Shown one piece after another: positions 10,154 to 13,191 of a stretch of 13,191 nt of DNA. The notes beneath the pieces were generated by a model. It worked only from the letters and a program-made list of their open reading frames with translations. It did not search any database and had not been told where the DNA came from. Within the stretch, counting starts at the first letter, position 1; each line of letters begins with the position of its first letter. The stretch is from B3-G11 sp039714175 (GTDB taxonomy: Bacteria; Actinomycetota; Acidimicrobiia; Spongiisociales; UBA5794), in assembly GCA_039714175.1 (NCBI GenBank), contig JBDLJV010000050.1, forward strand, positions 1 to 13,191. The letters are read 5' to 3'. A program made the translations under genes and the position numbers.

Positions 10154-10525
10154 GTGCCAACCGTACAGCAGCTGGTCCGTCAGGGCCGGAAGCCAAAGCC
10201 GAAGAAGCAGAGGACCGTCGGTCTCGCCGGGTCCCCGCAGCGACGTGGCGTATGCACGCGTGTTTACACCGTCACTCCGAAGAAGCCGAACTCGGCACTT
10301 CGCAAGGTCGCGCGTGTCCGCCTGTCATCGGGAGCAGAGATAACTGCATATATCCCCGGTGAGGGCCACAACCTTCAGGAACACTCGATCGTCCTCGTCC
10401 GTGGTGGACGTGTGAAGGACCTTCCCGGTGTTCGCTACAAGGTCATTCGAGGAGCACTCGACGCCGCAGGTGTCGACGGTCGCAAGCAGGCCCGCTCCCG
10501 CTACGGCGCGAAGAAGGATTCCTAA
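10154..10525 (+). CDS. rpsL: 30S ribosomal protein S12
   Basis: S12 lies at the decoding centre of the 30S subunit and helps control translational accuracy. The 123-residue protein begins MPTVQQLVRQGR, the canonical opening, from a GTG start. It contains TPKKPNSALRK (41-51) with the streptomycin-related K43 in the wild-type state. It also has GGRVKDLPGVRY (84-95) with K88 and D89, the latter being the residue that is methylthiolated in many bacteria. Nothing indicates resistance mutations. An in-frame GTG at 10025 would add 43 residues of non-conserved leader sequence and is rejected. The Shine-Dalgarno sequence is not ideal: AAGGA at 10147-10151 lies only two bases from the start, with a purine-rich GAGAGAG stretch further upstream. 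The stop overlaps the rpsG start by one base (TAATG). Confidence 0.99.
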   Translation: MPTVQQLVRQGRKPKPKKQRTVGLAGSPQRRGVCTRVYTVTPKKPNSALRKVARVRLSSGAEITAYIPGEGHNLQEHSIVLVRGGRVKDLPGVRYKVIRGALDAAGVDGRKQARSRYGAKKDS

Positions 10526-10992
10526 TGCGTAGAGCTCCAGCAGAAGTTCGCAAGCTCGAACCGGACCCGATCTACGGCTCCGTTCTGGTCACGCAGATCA
10601 CGAACAAGATCCTCCTCAAGGGGAAGAAGGGCGCGGCGCGGCGCATTGTCTACACGGCAATGGACATCGTCGAGAAGCGCACAGGCTCAGAGCCGCTTCC
10701 CATCCTCAAGCGTGCGATCGACAACGTGCGTCCGGTCCTCGAGGTCCGGTCACGTCGTGTCGGTGGTTCGACCTACCAGGTTCCTGTCGAGGTACGTCCG
10801 CGTCGTGCACAGACGCTCGCCGTACGTTGGCTCGTTGACTTCGCTCGAAAGCGTCGTGAATCCACGATGGCTGACCGCCTTGCCAACGAGATCCTCGATG
10901 CAGCGAACCGCACCGGTGCTGCTGTGAAGCGCCGTGAAGATGTCCAAAAGATGGCGGAGTCCAACAGGGCTTTCGCTCACTACCGCTGGTAA
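10525..10992 (+). CDS. rpsG: 30S ribosomal protein S7
   Basis: S7 is a primary 16S rRNA-binding protein that organises the 30S head and lines the exit site. The 155-residue product starts MRRAPAEVRKLEPDPIYGS. It carries the RRVGGSTYQVPVEVRPRR block (77-94), and ends NRAFAHYRW, all typical. Its length equals the common short form (about 156 residues) without the E. coli C-terminal extension. The ATG shares its A with the rpsL stop, and AAGGA (10514-10518) within rpsL sits six bases upstream, so the two genes are probably translationally coupled. The S7 repressor site described between rpsL and rpsG in E. coli cannot exist in that form here, because there is no intercistronic gap. Confidence 0.99.
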   Translation: MRRAPAEVRKLEPDPIYGSVLVTQITNKILLKGKKGAARRIVYTAMDIVEKRTGSEPLPILKRAIDNVRPVLEVRSRRVGGSTYQVPVEVRPRRAQTLAVRWLVDFARKRRESTMADRLANEILDAANRTGAAVKRREDVQKMAESNRAFAHYRW

Positions 10993-10998
10993 GAGAAC

Positions 10999-13083
10999 AT
11001 GGCACGCACCATTCCACTAGACACCGTTCGCAATATCGGAATCATGGCCCACATCGACGCGGGCAAAACGACGATCACCGAGCGGGTCCTGTACTACACC
11101 GGTCGCACATACAAGATCGGTGAGGTCCACGAGGGCGCAGCCGTCATGGACTGGATGGAACAGGAGCAGGAGCGCGGCATCACGATCACATCTGCTGCCA
11201 CGACCTGTGAGTGGGACAAGCACATCATCAACATCATCGACACCCCCGGACACGTGGACTTCACCGTTGAGGTCGAGCGTTCACTCCGCGTCCTTGATGG
11301 TGCTGTTGCAGTGTTCGATGCCGTTTCCGGTGTTGAGCCACAGTCAGAAACGGTGTGGCGTCAGGCAGACAAGTACGGTGTGCCCCGTATCTGTTTCATC
11401 AACAAGATGGACCGGATCGGCGCTGACTTCTTCGCTTCCACCCAATCGATCGTCGATCGTCTCGGAGGTAACCCGGTTGCCATCCAGATCCCGATCGGCG
11501 CTGAAGCCGAGTTCCAGGGCGTTGTCGACCTCGTTGAGATGAAAGCGATCATTTGGCACGACGACGAAGGCGTCGAGTGGGAGATGACCGACATCCCCGC
11601 CGAGCTCGTTGACCAAGCGAACGAGTGGCATCACAAGATGCTCGATGTGGTTGCGTCTGAGGACGAGGACCTCATGGAGAAGTACCTCATGGAAGAGGAT
11701 CTGAGCCCTGATGAGATCCGTTCCGTCATTCGCAAGGGAACGATCGCACGCGATTTCGTTCCGGTGATGCTCGGCACGGCATTCAAGAACAAGGGTGTCC
11801 AGCCACTGCTCGACGCTGTTATCTCATATCTCCCGAGCCCCGCAGAGCTCCCCCCGATGGAGGGGTTCCGTCCCGGGCACGAAGACAATGCGATGGAGCG
11901 CAAGCCCTCCGATACCGAGGATTTCTCAGCGCTCGCCTTCAAGATCATGTCCGATCCATACGTCGGCAAGCTCACCTACTTCCGTGTCTACTCGGGCACG
12001 GCGAGCAAGGGTGACAGCGTCATCAACACGACGACCGGCAAGAAGGAACGATTCGGTCGTCTTCTTCGCATGCACGCTGCAAAGCAGGAGGACATCGACG
12101 AGATCCACACCGGAGACATCGTTGCGGCTGTCGGCCTCAAGAACACCAAGACGGGCGACACGCTGTCGGCTACCAACGCACCGATTCAGCTCGAATCGAT
12201 GACGTTTCCTGCTCCTGTGATCTCGGTGGCCATCGAGCCGAAGACGAAGTCTGACCAGGACAAGCTGGGCGGAGGGCTCGCACGCCTTTCCGAAGAGGAT
12301 CCGACGTTCAACGTCCATACGGACGATGAGACCGGCCAGACGATCATCGCTGGCATGGGTGAGCTTCACCTCGAGGTCATCGTCGACCGCCTCTTCCGCG
12401 AGTTCAGTGTCGAGGCCAACGTTGGTCGACCGCAGGTTGCGTACCGCGAAACGATCAAGAAGCCGGTCAACAAGATCGATGCGAAGTTCAAGCGACAGAC
12501 CGGTGGTTCAGGCATGTACGGCCACGTGGTCATCGATCTCGAACCGCTCGAGCCCGGTACCGGATTCGAGTTCGAAGACAAGGTCAAGGGTGGAAACGTC
12601 CCCCGTGAGTACATCCCCGCTGTCGAGAAGGGCATGCGCGAGGCGCTTGCTGGTGGCATCCTCGCTGGATACCCGCTTGTCGACGTCAGGGCGCGACTCA
12701 TTGACGGGTCGAGCCACAATGTGGACTCGAACGAGATGGCCTTCAAGATCGCCGGTTCCATGGCGATCCAGGAAGCTGCAAAGACCGCCGGGATCAAGAT
12801 TCTCGAGCCCGTGATGGAGCTCGAAGTCGTCACCCCCGAGGATTACATGGGCGACGTCATCGGCGACCTTTCTGCACGACGCGGCAAGATCGAGTCGATG
12901 GATACTCGTGGTCAGGCCCGTGTTGTCAACGCACTTGTGCCGCTCGCCGAGATGTTCGGCTACGCGACGGATCTGCGTTCACGGACCCAGGGTCGTGCCA
13001 ACTACTCAATGCAATTCCACTCATATCAAGAAGTACCGACGGCGGCCGCACAAGAAATCGTGGCCAAGGTCAGAGGCGAATAG
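10999..13083 (+). CDS. fusA: Translation elongation factor G (EF-G)
   Basis: EF-G is the GTPase that drives tRNA-mRNA translocation and, with ribosome recycling factor, subunit splitting. The 694-residue protein has all G motifs: AHIDAGKT (17-24, G1), the switch I RGITITSA (59-66), DTPGH (81-85, G3), NKMD (135-138, G4) and LGTAFKNKG around residue 257 (G5). Domain II follows (FKIMSDPYVGKLTYFRVYSG). Domains III-V are complete, with GGSGMYGHVVIDLEP in domain IV and the C-terminal MFGYATDLRSRTQGRANYSM. It is the canonical full-length elongation form rather than a FusB-type or tetracycline-protection paralogue, supported by its place between rpsG and tuf. It starts six bases after rpsG, with only a weak purine stretch (AAGAGA) before the ATG. 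Confidence 0.99.
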   Translation: MARTIPLDTVRNIGIMAHIDAGKTTITERVLYYTGRTYKIGEVHEGAAVMDWMEQEQERGITITSAATTCEWDKHIINIIDTPGHVDFTVEVERSLRVLDGAVAVFDAVSGVEPQSETVWRQADKYGVPRICFINKMDRIGADFFASTQSIVDRLGGNPVAIQIPIGAEAEFQGVVDLVEMKAIIWHDDEGVEWEMTDIPAELVDQANEWHHKMLDVVASEDEDLMEKYLMEEDLSPDEIRSVIRKGTIARDFVPVMLGTAFKNKGVQPLLDAVISYLPSPAELPPMEGFRPGHEDNAMERKPSDTEDFSALAFKIMSDPYVGKLTYFRVYSGTASKGDSVINTTTGKKERFGRLLRMHAAKQEDIDEIHTGDIVAAVGLKNTKTGDTLSATNAPIQLESMTFPAPVISVAIEPKTKSDQDKLGGGLARLSEEDPTFNVHTDDETGQTIIAGMGELHLEVIVDRLFREFSVEANVGRPQVAYRETIKKPVNKIDAKFKRQTGGSGMYGHVVIDLEPLEPGTGFEFEDKVKGGNVPREYIPAVEKGMREALAGGILAGYPLVDVRARLIDGSSHNVDSNEMAFKIAGSMAIQEAAKTAGIKILEPVMELEVVTPEDYMGDVIGDLSARRGKIESMDTRGQARVVNALVPLAEMFGYATDLRSRTQGRANYSMQFHSYQEVPTAAAQEIVAKVRGE

Positions 13084-13092
13084 GAGATCACC

Positions 13093-13191
13093 ATGGCGAA
13101 AGAGAAGTTTGAGCGGTCGAAGCCGCATATGAATATTGGGACGATGGGTCATATTGATCATGGGAAGACGACTCTGACTGCTGCTATTACG
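13093..13191 (+). CDS. tuf: Elongation factor Tu, 5' fragment (runs off the window)
   Basis: The 33 visible residues, MAKEKFERSKPHMNIG followed by TMGHIDHGKTTLTAAIT, are the start of EF-Tu, the GTPase that delivers aminoacyl-tRNA to the ribosome. GHIDHGKT (residues 19-26) is the P-loop. The TAGGAG that contains the fusA stop supplies GGAG (13083-13086), six bases before the ATG, so tuf is the fourth gene of the str operon. Codon use is odd: none of the 33 codons ends in C, and the fragment uses CAT, ATT, GAT and GGG repeatedly, whereas fusA and rpsG mostly use CAC, ATC, GAC and GGC. The 3' part lies outside the window. Confidence 0.97.
   Translation, partial: MAKEKFERSKPHMNIGTMGHIDHGKTTLTAAIT

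Noticed and set aside
9877..10362. 161-codon open frame across the rpsL promoter and leader
   Set aside because: It overlaps the terminator, promoter and the first half of rpsL in a different frame, and the product is low-complexity and R/P-rich.

Overview
The window looks like a chromosomal informational-gene region from an actinobacterium (Actinomycetota, possibly Acidimicrobiia). The main clue is RpoC: it carries the long helical insertion near the N-terminus (about residues 145-270) that is typical of actinobacterial beta' subunits. The RpoB motifs and the start of EF-Tu fit the same group. The DNA is G+C rich and most genes favour codons ending in C or G. No phylogeny was run, so the class-level guess is weak.

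Layout, left to right: a class I SAM-dependent methyltransferase (47-874); a 261-base control region with a heptamer repeat, a strong hairpin, a sigma-A-type promoter and a structured leader; rpoB (1136-4501, TTG start) and rpoC (4540-8481, GTG start), which encode the two large RNA polymerase subunits; a terminator zone; a small convergent VOC/glyoxalase-like gene on the minus strand (8598-9011); a divergent membrane site-2 protease of the M50 family (9100-9813); a 340-base intergenic region with a REP-like hairpin, terminator, promoter and leader; then the 'str' cluster rpsL-rpsG-fusA-tuf (10154 to the window end, tuf truncated). The str genes are tightly packed: rpsL and rpsG overlap by one base, and the next gaps are 6 and 9 bases.

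Both core operons have the same punctuation. A hairpin ends the accessory gene upstream, the -35 box of the core promoter starts at the end of that hairpin or inside its T-tract, and a leader of roughly 145-195 bases with terminator-like folds follows. The accessory spacers also hold short tandem repeats with a 7-base period, in two sequence families: ACTACGT and GCAGAGA.

The most notable protein-level observation is in RpoC. All four cysteines of the second beta' zinc site (equivalent to E. coli C814, C888, C895 and C898) are replaced, while the N-terminal zinc site and catalytic elements are intact. A second oddity is the start of tuf: none of its 33 visible codons ends in C, in sharp contrast to fusA just upstream. 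I saw no CRISPR array, transposase gene, phage gene, tRNA or rRNA.
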